From Microbacterium ulmi (GTDB taxonomy: Bacteria > Actinomycetota > Actinomycetes > Actinomycetales > Microbacteriaceae): a stretch of 64,000 nucleotides of DNA. This document shows positions 8,344 through 17,407 of the stretch, piece by piece (the first letter of the stretch is position 1; the number at the start of each line of letters is the position of its first letter). The DNA is taken from positions 741,152 through 805,151 of the forward strand of contig NZ_JAAOZF010000001.1 in NCBI RefSeq assembly GCF_011759705.1, written 5' to 3'. Position numbers and translations under genes: made by a program. Below the pieces are notes generated by a model. That model was not told the origin of the DNA. It saw only the letters and a program-made list of their open reading frames with translations, and did not search any database.

Positions 8344-8829
8344 ATGGACATGCTACCTGTCGAATCACCCGTCACGACCGAGACACTCCGCGTCGGCTCC
8401 GAACTGGCCGCCGTTCTCGCCACCACCGAGGAGACGAACGGGGACCTGTTCGCCGTCGAACTGCGGATGCCCCCGGGCGGCGGCCCGCCCGTCATGCATC
8501 GGCACGCGCCGAGCGAGATCTACCAAGTGCTCTCCGGAGAGTTCACCTTCTACATCACGGGGGACGACGGCGTGACCGCCCGCCGCGTCGCACGCGCGGG
8601 CGAGACCGTGACGATGGCCGGCAACACGCCCCACACCGTCCGCAACGAGTCGAACGAGGACGCGGTGGCCTTTCAGGTGCATGCACCCGGCGGGCCGATG
8701 GAGGGATTCACCCGCAGCGCGGCGCGGCTGGCTGCCGACCACACGCCGACGATCGAGGAGGTCCTGACGATCGCACAGCGCAACGGCATCGAGTTGCTGG
8801 GGCCTGTGCCGCACGTCGGGTCCGCCTGA
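8344..8829 (+). CDS. Cupin domain protein
   Basis: 161 aa, single small beta-barrel cupin. Motif 1 is visible as PPVMHRHAPSEIYQVLSGEFTFY (metal ligands His-His-Glu) and motif 2 as AGETVTMAGNTPHTVRN. These proteins are dioxygenases, isomerases or ligand sensors. Divergent from marR and under the same operator as the monooxygenase, so it probably acts in the same detoxification or catabolic response. Reaction not determinable. Confidence 0.85.
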   Translation: MDMLPVESPVTTETLRVGSELAAVLATTEETNGDLFAVELRMPPGGGPPVMHRHAPSEIYQVLSGEFTFYITGDDGVTARRVARAGETVTMAGNTPHTVRNESNEDAVAFQVHAPGGPMEGFTRSAARLAADHTPTIEEVLTIAQRNGIELLGPVPHVGSA

Positions 8830-9039
8830 CGGGACTTCATCGTCCTCGGCATCCCGTTCTTCATGCTGTGGACGCCGTCAGTGGTCGTGCTGCCCGGAAC
8901 CGAGGGCATGCGCGAGTACCGCGACTGGCGGTTCCACGCCGTGGGATTCGCACGCGGCACCGGTGTCGCCCTCATCGGCGCCCTCCTCTGCGGCGCCGTG
9001 GCAGTCGCTATCGAAGCGCTCGTCGCCCGGGCGGCGTGA
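8830..9039 (+). pseudogene. Membrane-protein remnant in frame behind the cupin gene
   Basis: Directly after the cupin stop the same frame stays open for 69 codons and reads as a plausible membrane protein fragment: a hydrophobic start (IVLGIPFFMLWTPSVVVLPG), then GVALIGALLCGAVAVAIEAL before a TGA at 9037. An internal ATG (8863) exists but has no ribosome-binding site. It looks like the 3' part of a gene whose 5' part was lost; it could instead be a short real ORF. Family not recognised. Confidence 0.4.
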
Positions 9040-9545
9040 ACAGGTCTGGCCTCGATCATCCCGGTGATCCTCACGACGCCCGCGTTGGTTCTGTCGGATC
9101 TCGCCAGGTGTCGGATCGTGATGCACCGACCTGGGCTTCTCTCGAAGGAAAGGACGGTCGTAGAGAGTGATCCCTCTCAGGACACCTGTCATGAACCTGA
9201 CTCTTCAGAGTTGAGATGCGTGTGTGTGAAGGTGCTGGGTGCGATAGCGGGGGCACGTGTGAGGCCAGGCCTCGACGCCGGGGGGACCAAGCAAGCCCGC
9301 AACCGAGGCTCGCATCGTGTTCGACCCTACGGCCGACGCTCTCGCGTGCTGCGCACGGCGCCTACTTCCGATTTGATCTGCGGGTCGGGCATGGCAGGCA
9401 GAGAAGCGTCGACTGCTGACGTGGGGTGTCAATCAGTTCCACGACTGCGTAGTCTCAGCGTGACAGTCGAACGTGAAGCCACCAAGACGAGATTGGTGAG
9501 GCAACGGTCCCGGCGAATTCTCCGAAGGAAACACAGTCCGCGCCC
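9040..9545. other. Gene-poor stretch, lower GC
   Basis: About 500 bp in which neither strand shows a protein-like frame with a ribosome-binding site. Base composition is lower in GC than flanking genes. One small inverted repeat (GAGAG...CTCTC near 9160) is the only structure noted. It is the left part of the accessory scar that ends near 10640. Confidence 0.5.
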
Positions 9546-10019
9546 ATGTACGCACACGAGCTCACCCCTGAAGAGATTTCGAGGAGACGCTCCATCTGGT
9601 TGGAGCACGTCAGCACGACGCCTGTGCTCCTCTATGCATTGAAGCGCATCGGGGACTACCAGGTTTCGGACGGGGCGGAGTCCGGGCCAAACTTCACCGG
9701 CCGGTACTTGCGCTACCGGCGAGGCAACGTGGAGTCGCTTGTGATCTACTCTCTTGAAACCTCGGATGTCGATCAAGCAACTGCACACATCTGGTTTCGC
9801 AACTTCCAGACCCCGCAACCGGAGCTGAAGCAGGACGACGACGGCACTGAACTCTACATCGATGGCCGGCAGGTACAGTGCGGCTTGCGGTCCGATACAA
9901 CAGCGTGGCTGCTTGTAGCGTCCGACAGCACGCTGGTTATTCTTGGCCGAGGCGCGAGGCCTCGCGAGCTCCAGTTGAAGCGGATCGACCGCTTGGACCA
10001 GGTGCCCCTTAGCGCGTGA
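9546..10019 (+). CDS. Hypothetical protein
   Basis: 157 aa, no family recognised. No signal peptide or membrane segment. Composition is soluble and alpha/beta-like, with a GRYLRYRRGN patch and a hydrophobic AWLLVASDSTLVILG stretch near the C terminus. Codon use is less GC-biased than in flanking genes, consistent with acquisition. A weak AAGGAAA lies 15 bp before the ATG. Stands alone between two degraded stretches, so it may be cargo of an old mobile element. Confidence 0.6.
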   Translation: MYAHELTPEEISRRRSIWLEHVSTTPVLLYALKRIGDYQVSDGAESGPNFTGRYLRYRRGNVESLVIYSLETSDVDQATAHIWFRNFQTPQPELKQDDDGTELYIDGRQVQCGLRSDTTAWLLVASDSTLVILGRGARPRELQLKRIDRLDQVPLSA

Positions 10020-10068
10020 CCGGAAGCGTGCGAAGGAGTTCCTGCACGCTCCCGGTTCCGCGAACGCC

Positions 10069-10322
10069 TCAGGAGATCAGTGCGCTCGACGCCGGGTCGA
10101 GAACAGTACAGTCCCAGAGAATTGTTTCGACGGTGCCGCCCAGCTCCGCACTGGCGCGTCCGTTGCCGGTGAACACAACGTCGCTCTGTTCCCAGTCGGC
10201 GGGCGGGAACGAGGCCTCGTCGAGGAAGGTATCGCCGTTGCTTTGTCCGTCATACGTGACGTAGAGCCCGCGAGTGCGTTCGTCCCGTCGATCGCGGCGA
10301 GCCAGTCTTGGGTCAAGGTCAC
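10069..10322 (-). pseudogene. Small frameshifted ORF
   Basis: On the minus strand a good ribosome-binding site (GGAAGGGAGAG) precedes GTG 10322, which begins VTLTQDWLAAIDGTNALAG; after a one-base slip near 10265 the neighbouring frame continues LYVTYDGQSNGDTF to a stop at 10069. Joined, they give about 84 aa of coherent protein. Either a recent frameshift mutation or a sequence error. Function unknown. Confidence 0.5.
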
Positions 10323-10441
10323 GGAGAACTCTCCCTTCCGGAGAATCCCGCACCCGATCAGAGCGCTCCTGTGGAACCTCCCGGCTTGAACCGGAAGCTA
10401 CTCCCGCCTCGGAGCAGCGCTACGCGGCGCGCCGCTCTGCC

Positions 10442-10499
10442 GACAACTGGAGTGAGACGACTCGACAGGTCCGTGAGAATCGGACAACTGGAGTGAGAC
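10442..10499. repeat. Direct repeat GACAACTGGAGTGAGAC (possible IS end)
   Basis: Two exact 17-bp copies (10442-10458 and 10483-10499) 41 bp apart, the left one followed by CGACAG after four bases and the right one by ACGACAG. The outward sequence TGTCTCACTCCAGTTGTC resembles insertion-sequence termini, but no transposase is present, so this is at most a relic. Confidence 0.4.
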
Positions 10500-10640
10500 A
10501 CGACAGTCCCAAAGAATCACGAAAAGATAACGCTCACCCCTTCCTTTCGTTATCTCGTCGTTATAGAGTGCTTGCACGGTAGTTGTTTTGCTGTGGCAGC
10601 TGCCGGCATGTGATTGCAGGACACTCTTGGTGCAAGGGAC
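10500..10640. other. Non-coding lower-GC stretch
   Basis: AT-richer than the rest of the window. Contains a GATAACG...CGTTATC inverted repeat (about 10525-10556). No gene seen. Right edge of the accessory scar. Confidence 0.4.
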
Positions 10641-10674
10641 AAGGGCCGGTCGGGAGCCTCTCCGACCGGCCCTT
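10641..10674 (-). terminator. Hairpin terminator after the DUF2207 gene
   Basis: Perfect 13-bp stem (AAGGGCCGGTCGG at 10641-10653 with 10662-10674), 8-nt loop, lying about 80 bp beyond the stop at 10756 of the minus-strand gene. Confidence 0.75.
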
Positions 10675-10755
10675 ACTCTGTCCGTGCCCGCCCCGCGGAT
10701 GCCGCGCCGAGCCGAGCGCCCCGGTCTCCCGTGAGGACGGCCGCGGCATCCGGGA

Positions 10756-12570
10756 TCAGACGCCGCCCGCGCCGCCGCCGCCCCCGCCGCCCCCGGCGGA
10801 GCCGCCGCCCGACGAGCCTCCCGACGTCGACGACGATGACGCCGTGCTCGCCGACAACGATGAGATGCCGGACGAGAACGATGCCGCGTGGAACCCGCTC
10901 GCGCCCGCGTACCATCCGGGCGAGTTGCCGTCGCCGTAGAGCACCGCAAGGCGCTCGGCCCACTCCTTCTCCTGGCCGAACACGACGGCGTAGGGCAGCA
11001 GCGTCTCGTAGAGCCTGAGCATGACCCGCGGGTCGTTCGTGTCGACGGGCACGCGCTCGGCGCCCTGCGGCGACTGCAGCATCCGGATGCGGTCGGCCTC
11101 GGCCCACTCGATGAACACCCGCAGACCCGCGAGGTGGTCGCGCACCTCCGAGCCCTTGGCCGTGAGGGGTTTGCGGGCCATGATTCCGCTCACGACGACG
11201 ATCGCGACGACGGCCACGGTCATGAGGCCGACGGGCAGGAGCGGTCGCACGAACCCCCCGAGCGCCAGCCCGCCGAAGACGATCACGAGCGTCGCGAGCG
11301 CGACCGTCAGCAGGACCGGCCACACGCGGGTCCACGCTCCGACGGACGTGCGCAGGCCGCGGCGGCCCAGCTCCCTCTCCGCGGCCCGCAGGATCCGCTG
11401 AGCCGCCGTCGACAGGCGCGTGTCGCTGCGGCCGAACTCGAACTCCTCCCCCGGCATCCCCGTCGGGAAGAGCCCGTCGAGCAGCATCCGCCCGTCGCCG
11501 TCGGCGCGCGACGGATCGACGAGCTGCGCCTTGAGCTTCGTGCCGCCGAAGAGCTTGCGATCGCCTTCCACGATCCGGATGCTGCCGACGACAGCCTGCT
11601 CGAGCACCTCTGCGGGGATCGCCTTCGTGGGCCTGCCCAGCAGCACGGCGCTCTCGAGGGCATCGATGTCGTTCGGGGGCGTGTACTCGGCGATGATCGT
11701 CGGCCGTCCCGGTCCGTCGCCGAGCCTCCGCGCGCGTGTGACGCCCGCCGCGGTGACCGCGCCGGCGAGCCCCACGGCCGAGATCCACTGCGCCCAGCCC
11801 CACCCTGACGCGAGGAAGGACGAGTCGAATCCCGCGAAGGTGTCCGGCTCGAACGCGACGGCGATCGTCATCGTCTGGTACGGCGCGATGTCGGATGCCG
11901 CTGCCCGCACCTGTGTCGTCCCGTCGGGTGCCGCGGTCGCCTCGATCTCGCACGGATCCGTCGACTCGGCGTATCCGCGATAGCACGCCTGCGCTCCCGT
12001 CAGGGCATCGGACAGGTCCGCGTCGAGATGAAGCGTCGCCGTCACTCGTCCGTACGGCTGCGCCGACTCGAGTCCGTTCACCTGCCAGTAGAACTCGTCG
12101 ACGCCCGTGTCTGCGAAGTGCCGCGTGACGTTGCGCAGACGGTAGGTGAACACGTAGGTCTGCGCGCCGTGCACGTAGTCGTCGGCGCGCGACGTCATCG
12201 TGAAGACACCGTCCTCCGTGTCGACCTCGGCGGGCCGTGGGGCACCCTCGCCGTCGGTGATCGAGACGAACTCGGGCTTCATCGGAGCGCCGAGGTAGCT
12301 GTCGGGGATGCTGCGGCGCATGCCGCGGTTCTGGTCGAACTCGGGGAACACCGCGACGAACGTCTCGACGACCTCGAGCGTGCTCGTGCCGTCCTGCGCA
12401 CGCCCGAGCGTGTAGTCGACGTCCATGCTCTCGAACGTGAAGTCGTCGACGCCGAACGGAGCGATCGCCTCGACCGCCGCCTGCGAGGCGAGCGCCGCCG
12501 GCGCCGCCAGCGCGAGGGATGCCGCAGCCACGACGAACGCGATTCCGAGGGTGCGCAGCATCCGTGCCAT
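10756..12570 (-). CDS. DUF2207 domain membrane protein
   Basis: 604 aa. Signal peptide (1-28), a large extracellular DUF2207 beta domain (about 35-245, starting VDDFTFESMDVDYTLGRAQDG), one membrane helix near 255-275, a cytoplasmic segment, two further helices near 420-465, and a C-terminal tail ending in a Ser/Gly run (GGGSAGGGGGGGGAGG). This matches the architecture of the widespread DUF2207 proteins, whose role is unknown. Stands alone; its promoter region abuts the divergent marR-like gene. Confidence 0.9.
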   Translation of the reverse strand: MARMLRTLGIAFVVAAASLALAAPAALASQAAVEAIAPFGVDDFTFESMDVDYTLGRAQDGTSTLEVVETFVAVFPEFDQNRGMRRSIPDSYLGAPMKPEFVSITDGEGAPRPAEVDTEDGVFTMTSRADDYVHGAQTYVFTYRLRNVTRHFADTGVDEFYWQVNGLESAQPYGRVTATLHLDADLSDALTGAQACYRGYAESTDPCEIEATAAPDGTTQVRAAASDIAPYQTMTIAVAFEPDTFAGFDSSFLASGWGWAQWISAVGLAGAVTAAGVTRARRLGDGPGRPTIIAEYTPPNDIDALESAVLLGRPTKAIPAEVLEQAVVGSIRIVEGDRKLFGGTKLKAQLVDPSRADGDGRMLLDGLFPTGMPGEEFEFGRSDTRLSTAAQRILRAAERELGRRGLRTSVGAWTRVWPVLLTVALATLVIVFGGLALGGFVRPLLPVGLMTVAVVAIVVVSGIMARKPLTAKGSEVRDHLAGLRVFIEWAEADRIRMLQSPQGAERVPVDTNDPRVMLRLYETLLPYAVVFGQEKEWAERLAVLYGDGNSPGWYAGASGFHAASFSSGISSLSASTASSSSTSGGSSGGGSAGGGGGGGGAGGV

Positions 12571-12612
12571 GCGGCCAGCCTAGGACCGAGGCGGACGAGT
12601 ACTCTTGTGCCG

Positions 12613-13053
12613 ATGACTGACCGGCGACTCGCGATCGATGCCTGGGAGAGTCTCTTTCGTGCCCAGCACGAGATCTTCGAGGAGATCAGCGCGGACTTCG
12701 ACACGGGCGTGCTCGCGCAAGGCGAGTACGACGTGCTGCTGACCGTCATGCGCGGGCCCGGCCGGACGGCGCGGCTCCGCGATGTCACCGCGAACATGCT
12801 CATCAGCCAGCCGAGCGTCTCGCGCCTGGTCGATCGCATGGCCGCGCGCGGCCTCATCTCGAAGTGCCCCGATCCCGACGACGGGCGCGGCGCCCTCGTG
12901 CGCGCGACCGAGGAGGGCGCGTCTGCATTCCTCGACGTCGCGACGGTGCACGGGAGGTCGATCATCGAGCGGATGTCGGGGCTCACGGACGAGGAGCTCG
13001 AGCAGCTGCGTGCCCTGACCTCGAAGCTGCGCAGTCCGAGACCCGTCGACTGA
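12613..13053 (+). CDS. MarR family transcriptional regulator
   Basis: 146 aa. Winged helix with recognition region LISQPSVSRLVDRMAARGLI (about 60-80) and the wing DPDDGRGALV typical of MarR. Divergent from the DUF2207 gene with 42 bp between starts, so that gene is a plausible target, but no clear palindrome is seen in the gap. Confidence 0.88.
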   Translation: MTDRRLAIDAWESLFRAQHEIFEEISADFDTGVLAQGEYDVLLTVMRGPGRTARLRDVTANMLISQPSVSRLVDRMAARGLISKCPDPDDGRGALVRATEEGASAFLDVATVHGRSIIERMSGLTDEELEQLRALTSKLRSPRPVD

Positions 13054-13073
13054 GCCCGCTTCGCCCGCGCCGC

Positions 13074-14699
13074 TCACGGCGTGAGGACGGGCCACGCCAC
13101 CGAGTCCGCCTGGTACCACTCCCACCCGCGATGCTCCCACAGCGTCGCCTGGGCGGCGAGCCGGTGGCGGTACTCGTCCCATTCGGTCGGACGGGCAGAC
13201 CATGCCCGCTCGGCGGCGCCGGGCAGACGCGGGAGCAGCAGCAGCTCGAGGTCGGAGCGCGAGGTCACGGTCTCGCACCACACCGCCGCCTCGACGCCCG
13301 CGACCTGATCGTCGGACTCGATGTGCGCGACGTCCGCGACGACGTCCCACGCGACGCCGTCGCGGAGGCGCGCGGGCGGATAGACCGGCATCCCGAGTCG
13401 CGCGCGGACGGCGTTCTGTGCGGGATCGACGGAGTCGTCGCCGTGGGGACGGTCGAGGTACAGGCGTGCGCTGGGTGAGAGGAGGACGCGGGCACCGCGC
13501 GCCAGCGCACGGGGCACGTCGTCGACGGCTGCGCGCAGATTGTCGATCAGGATGTCGAGGAATGCGTTCGGCACGCGGCCGCGCAGAGACTCCGCCGCCG
13601 CCGCAGGGATGTCGATCCAGTGCTGAACGACGGTCTCGGCGTCGACTTCGGCGCGAGCCGCCTCCTGCCAGCCGACGACCTTCTTGCCGCGGCCGCGCAC
13701 GAGTGCGGCAGCCTGCTCGACGAATGCGATGTGAGCCGAGGAAGGCATGCCGAACGCCTCGTCGCCGCCGAGGTGGACATATGCGCTGCGGGGGAACTGG
13801 GGCAGCACGCCGTCGAGCACGTCCTCGACGAAGGCCCAGACGTCATCGCGCGACGGATCGAGGAGCCCGCCCGCGACGGCGAGGCCTTCGACGTCCGACG
13901 GCACGACGCCTGCCGGGGCGAGCCCGGGGTACGACCGGATCGCGGCCGACGCGTGCCCCGGCATGTCGATCTCGGGCACGATCGTGACGAAGCGCTCGGC
14001 GGCGTACGCATCGAGTCCTGCCATGTCGGCGAGGGAGTAGAAGCCGCCGGGGCGGTCGCCGCCGGCGCCGCGCGCGCCGACCTCCGTGAGCGCGGGCCGG
14101 GCCGGCACCTCGATGCGCCATCCCTGGTCGTCTGTGAGGTGAAGGTGCAGCACGTTGAGCTTGTACAGCGCGCACATGTCGATGACGCGCTGAACGGTGT
14201 CGACGTCGTGGAACGTGCGCACGACGTCGAGCGACAGTCCGCGCCACGCGAAGCGCGGGCCGTCGACGAGCCGGGCCGCCGCCAGCTCCGCCGTCGCGCC
14301 GCGCAGCTGCGTCGCGACCAGCTGACGCAGCGTCGTGAGGCCGCGGTGCACGGCCTCGGGGGTCGGGCCCCACACCTCGATGCCGTCCGCCGTGATGCTC
14401 AGCGCATGGCGCTCGTCGCCCGGGCCGTCGACTGCTGCACCGTCGGCGCGCACACCCGCCGCGATCCCGACGGTCTCGATGCCGTCGGCGCCGAGCCGCA
14501 CCCGCACGGCCGGCGCACCCGGCTCAGGAGCAGGCTCGAGGCCCGTGTCGCGGCGCAGGTCGTCGACGAAGCGGCGCACGACGCTCGTGAGAGCATCGGA
14601 TGCCGCGACGACGGGCGTCGCCGCGGTGAACAGGAACGGGCAGTCCCCGCTGCCGCCGGATGCTCCGGCGACAGCGGGGACGATCGCGGTCGAGGTCAA
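13074..14699 (-). CDS. Beta-N-acetylhexosaminidase, GH20
   Basis: 541 aa. N-terminal GH20b-like alpha/beta domain (1-145), then the TIM barrel beginning FAWRGLSLDVVRTFHDVDTV. Key residues: HLHLTDDQGWRIEV, PEIDMPGHASA and the catalytic Asp-Glu pair in YVHLGGDEAFG. No signal peptide, so it should act in the cytosol on imported chitobiose or other GlcNAc oligosaccharides. The start is TTG 14699, overlapping the MFS stop (TTGA) with AAGGCGG upstream, so the two genes form an operon. Controlled with its transporter, probably by the divergent TetR. Confidence 0.9.
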   Translation of the reverse strand: MTSTAIVPAVAGASGGSGDCPFLFTAATPVVAASDALTSVVRRFVDDLRRDTGLEPAPEPGAPAVRVRLGADGIETVGIAAGVRADGAAVDGPGDERHALSITADGIEVWGPTPEAVHRGLTTLRQLVATQLRGATAELAAARLVDGPRFAWRGLSLDVVRTFHDVDTVQRVIDMCALYKLNVLHLHLTDDQGWRIEVPARPALTEVGARGAGGDRPGGFYSLADMAGLDAYAAERFVTIVPEIDMPGHASAAIRSYPGLAPAGVVPSDVEGLAVAGGLLDPSRDDVWAFVEDVLDGVLPQFPRSAYVHLGGDEAFGMPSSAHIAFVEQAAALVRGRGKKVVGWQEAARAEVDAETVVQHWIDIPAAAAESLRGRVPNAFLDILIDNLRAAVDDVPRALARGARVLLSPSARLYLDRPHGDDSVDPAQNAVRARLGMPVYPPARLRDGVAWDVVADVAHIESDDQVAGVEAAVWCETVTSRSDLELLLLPRLPGAAERAWSARPTEWDEYRHRLAAQATLWEHRGWEWYQADSVAWPVLTP

Positions 14700-15961
14700 C
14701 GAGCCGCCTTGATCGGGACGATGCACAGCGCACCCACGATCGCGAGGGCGAGACCGAGCGGGAAGATCGGCGCATAGCCGAACGACACGACGATCAGGCT
14801 GCCGATGAACGGGCCGAGCGACTGCGGCAGGGTCGCGGCGATGTTGAGCACGCCGAGGTCCTTCGCGTACGTGTCCTGCGACGGGAGCAGCTCGCTCATG
14901 AGCGCGGCATCCGCCGACAGGTACGCGCCGAAGCCGAGGCCCGCGATGCCCGCGTACAGGAACATGCCCAGCATGGTCGGCATGACGAACGGGATCAGCA
15001 TGCCCGCGCCCATGAGCAGCGCCGCGACGATCACGATCGGCTTGCGACGTCCCACGCGGTCGGACAGCGGACCCGAGATCGCGAGGGCGATGAGGGCCGC
15101 GACCAGCAGGACGAGGCTCAGCCTGGGGACGGTCGAGACGGCGTCCTCGCCGAGGCCGATGTAGTCCTGAAGGATGTAGAGCGTGTAGCCGTAGATCAGG
15201 AAGTACCCGGTGAACAGCGTGATGCGGCCCCAGAAGCCCCACGCGAAGTCGGGGTGCTTGCGAGGGCTGACCCAGAACGTCTTGAGGAAGAGCACGATCG
15301 AGAAGCGCTCGTTGACCTGGTCCTTCGACGACGCGTCCGGCGCGAGGACGACGAACAGCACGACGAGGATCAGCAGGATGCCGGGGAGCAGGAGGTAGCC
15401 GGCGGAGATGTTCTTCGCCATGGCGGCGCCATAGATCGATCCGCCGAGCGTGCCGAGCATGAGGCCGATGCCGGAGAGCGTCGAGAAGACACCGCGCGCA
15501 GAGACCGGGACGCGCTCCGGGAGCAGCGCGGTGAGCGGACTGATGATGAAGTTGATCGCGACCTGCACCATGATCCACCCGATGAGCAGCTGGATGAAGC
15601 CGTTCGCGACCCCCATGAAGATGAGCGCGAGACCCGTCAGGAGCGCCCCGCCCAGGATCCACGGGGTGCGGCGTCCGAAACGCGATCGGGTGCGGTCGGA
15701 GAGCAGACCCAGCACGGGGCTCGCGACGATCGCGACGGCCGCGCCGACACCCGTGATGATGCCGAGGTTCTGCGCCTTGTTCGCCTCGTCGAGGGCCTGG
15801 AGCTGCAACGGCAGGAACATGCCGGGGACAGCGCCGACGATCGTATAGAGGACGATGTTGAGGGGTGTGATGAAGCCGAACAGGCGCCTCACGGGAGGCG
15901 TGAGCTTAGATTTCGTGATCGCCGTCGCTCCGGGTGCGACCGCGGGGGGAGTGCTCGTCAT
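14696..15961 (-). CDS. MFS transporter, sugar-type
   Basis: 421 aa with 12 hydrophobic helices in two halves and the MFS loop motif (LSDRTRSRFGRRTPWI after helix 2; LSDRVGRRKP after helix 8). The halves most resemble the glycoside-cation symporter / maltose-type MFS branch. First gene of an operon with the cytosolic GH20 enzyme, so import of an amino-sugar oligosaccharide is the best guess. Confidence 0.88.
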   Translation of the reverse strand: MTSTPPAVAPGATAITKSKLTPPVRRLFGFITPLNIVLYTIVGAVPGMFLPLQLQALDEANKAQNLGIITGVGAAVAIVASPVLGLLSDRTRSRFGRRTPWILGGALLTGLALIFMGVANGFIQLLIGWIMVQVAINFIISPLTALLPERVPVSARGVFSTLSGIGLMLGTLGGSIYGAAMAKNISAGYLLLPGILLILVVLFVVLAPDASSKDQVNERFSIVLFLKTFWVSPRKHPDFAWGFWGRITLFTGYFLIYGYTLYILQDYIGLGEDAVSTVPRLSLVLLVAALIALAISGPLSDRVGRRKPIVIVAALLMGAGMLIPFVMPTMLGMFLYAGIAGLGFGAYLSADAALMSELLPSQDTYAKDLGVLNIAATLPQSLGPFIGSLIVVSFGYAPIFPLGLALAIVGALCIVPIKAAR

Positions 15962-15974
15962 CGGACGTGTCCGC

Positions 15975-15996
15975 CTATCTAACGGGGATAAGATAG
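15975..15996. promoter_or_regulatory. Probable TetR operator between MFS and tetR genes
   Basis: Inverted repeat CTATCTAA (15975-15982) and TAAGATAG (15989-15996), 7/8 arm match, located 14 bp before the MFS start in the divergent promoter region. A TATACG box (16003-16008) could serve tetR. Confidence 0.6.
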
Positions 15997-16050
15997 TGTG
16001 ACTATACGGATGAGGTCGTCACGGCACAACCGGCGGATCGAGGAGGATGC

Positions 16051-16698
16051 ATGCGCAGGCGTCTGACCCCTGAGGCGCGGCGAGCCGAGATCGTCGAGGT
16101 CACGAAAGCCGCGATCACCGAGGTCGGCTACCGATCGCTGACGATGCGCGAGGTCGCCCGTCGATGCGGGATGTCGGCCCCCGGCATGATGCACTACTTC
16201 CCCGATCTCCCCTCCTTGCTCGGCGCCGTGCTCGACGGACGCGACGAAGCCGACATCCGGGCGATCGTCGGCGACCTCGCTCCCGATGCGACGCTGGCCG
16301 ACGTGCTCGATCGTGCGCGGCGCTACTACGCCTCGCGGCGACGCGAGATGCGGGCGTTCGACGTCCTGGAAGCAGAGGCGCTCGATCCGAGCCATCCCGC
16401 ACACGAGCACTTCCGCGCTCGGGCGCAGCGCACGCTCGACCATCTGCGGCCGCTCGTCGAGCGCGAGTTCGCCGACCCGCACGAGACGGTCCGCATCGTG
16501 CGGATCATCCTCGACGGCATGCGCGTCGAACGGCTGCGGTCCGCGACCCCGCTGGAGGACGCGGGCGATCACGAGGCGAGGGAGGATGCCTCGGACGCCG
16601 ATTGGGCTGCCGCGCGCCGCGTCATCGATCTGCTTCCTCGCCGCGCCGACGTCGCCGCTTACGCGGCGAGCGCTACGGCGTCCGGCGGCGCAGCGTGA
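16051..16698 (+). CDS. TetR family regulator
   Basis: 215 aa. N-terminal helix-turn-helix (EVGYRSLTMREVARRCGM, then MMHYFPDLPSLL) of TetR type, followed by a ligand domain. Divergent from the MFS-GH20 operon with an inverted repeat between them, so it is probably their repressor. Its 3' end overlaps the convergent ABC permease gene by 26 bp. Confidence 0.9.
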   Translation: MRRRLTPEARRAEIVEVTKAAITEVGYRSLTMREVARRCGMSAPGMMHYFPDLPSLLGAVLDGRDEADIRAIVGDLAPDATLADVLDRARRYYASRRREMRAFDVLEAEALDPSHPAHEHFRARAQRTLDHLRPLVEREFADPHETVRIVRIILDGMRVERLRSATPLEDAGDHEAREDASDADWAAARRVIDLLPRRADVAAYAASATASGGAA

Positions 16699-17407
16699 GC
16701 GACGCCAGGATCAGCGCGCCGACCGCGAACGCGGCGACCACGAGGAGGGGCCGGTACACGTCCCACCCTTCGTCGCCCGCGGTGACGGCGTTGATCGCGT
16801 CGATCGCATAGCTCAGCGGCAGCCAGTCGCTGATCGCGTGCAGGACGTCGGGCATCTGGTCGCGCGGCATGAACAGCCCGCCGAGGATGATCTGCGGGAA
16901 CACGAGCACGGGCATGAACTGCACGGCCTGGAACTCCGTGCGCGCGAACGCGCTCGCGAGCAGGCCGAGCGCAGTGCCGAGGATCGCATCCACGACGGCG
17001 ACGAGTCCCAGCTGCCAGATGGGCCCCTCGACCTCGAGCCCGCACACGGCGACGGCGAAGGTCACCGTGATGATCGCCTGCAGCGTCGCCATGAGCCCGA
17101 ACGCGAGGGCATAGCCGAGGATGAAGTCGGCCTTGCCGATCGGAGTCGTCATGAGGCGCTCGAGCGTGCCCGACCGCCGTTCGCGCAGCGTCGTGATCGA
17201 TGTGATGAGGAACATCACGACGAAGGGGAACAGGGCGAGGATGGCGCCGCCGAACTGGTCGAACACGCCCTCCTGGTCGCTGAAGAGCCACGCGAACAGG
17301 CCGACGAGCAGGCTCGGGGCCACGAGCATGAGCGCGATCGACCGGTGGTCGTGGCTGAGCTGCCGCAGCACGCGCCCCGACGTCGCGAAGGTGCGCGTGA
17401 GGTTCAT
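16673..17407 (-). CDS. ABC-2 type transporter permease
   Basis: 244 aa, six predicted helices, ABC-2 permease pattern with the conserved RERRSGTLERLMTTPI segment near residue 80 and a late VFPQIILGGLFMP helix. Forms a two-component exporter with the ATPase encoded immediately upstream (ATGA overlap). Likely exports a drug or lipid-like compound. Confidence 0.9.
   Translation of the reverse strand: MNLTRTFATSGRVLRQLSHDHRSIALMLVAPSLLVGLFAWLFSDQEGVFDQFGGAILALFPFVVMFLITSITTLRERRSGTLERLMTTPIGKADFILGYALAFGLMATLQAIITVTFAVAVCGLEVEGPIWQLGLVAVVDAILGTALGLLASAFARTEFQAVQFMPVLVFPQIILGGLFMPRDQMPDVLHAISDWLPLSYAIDAINAVTAGDEGWDVYRPLLVVAAFAVGALILASLTLRRRTP

Noticed and set aside
10398..10949. Minus-strand ORF reading from the DUF2207 tail into the scar
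   Set aside because: Overlaps the real DUF2207 reading frame and the terminator; arginine-rich shadow translation.
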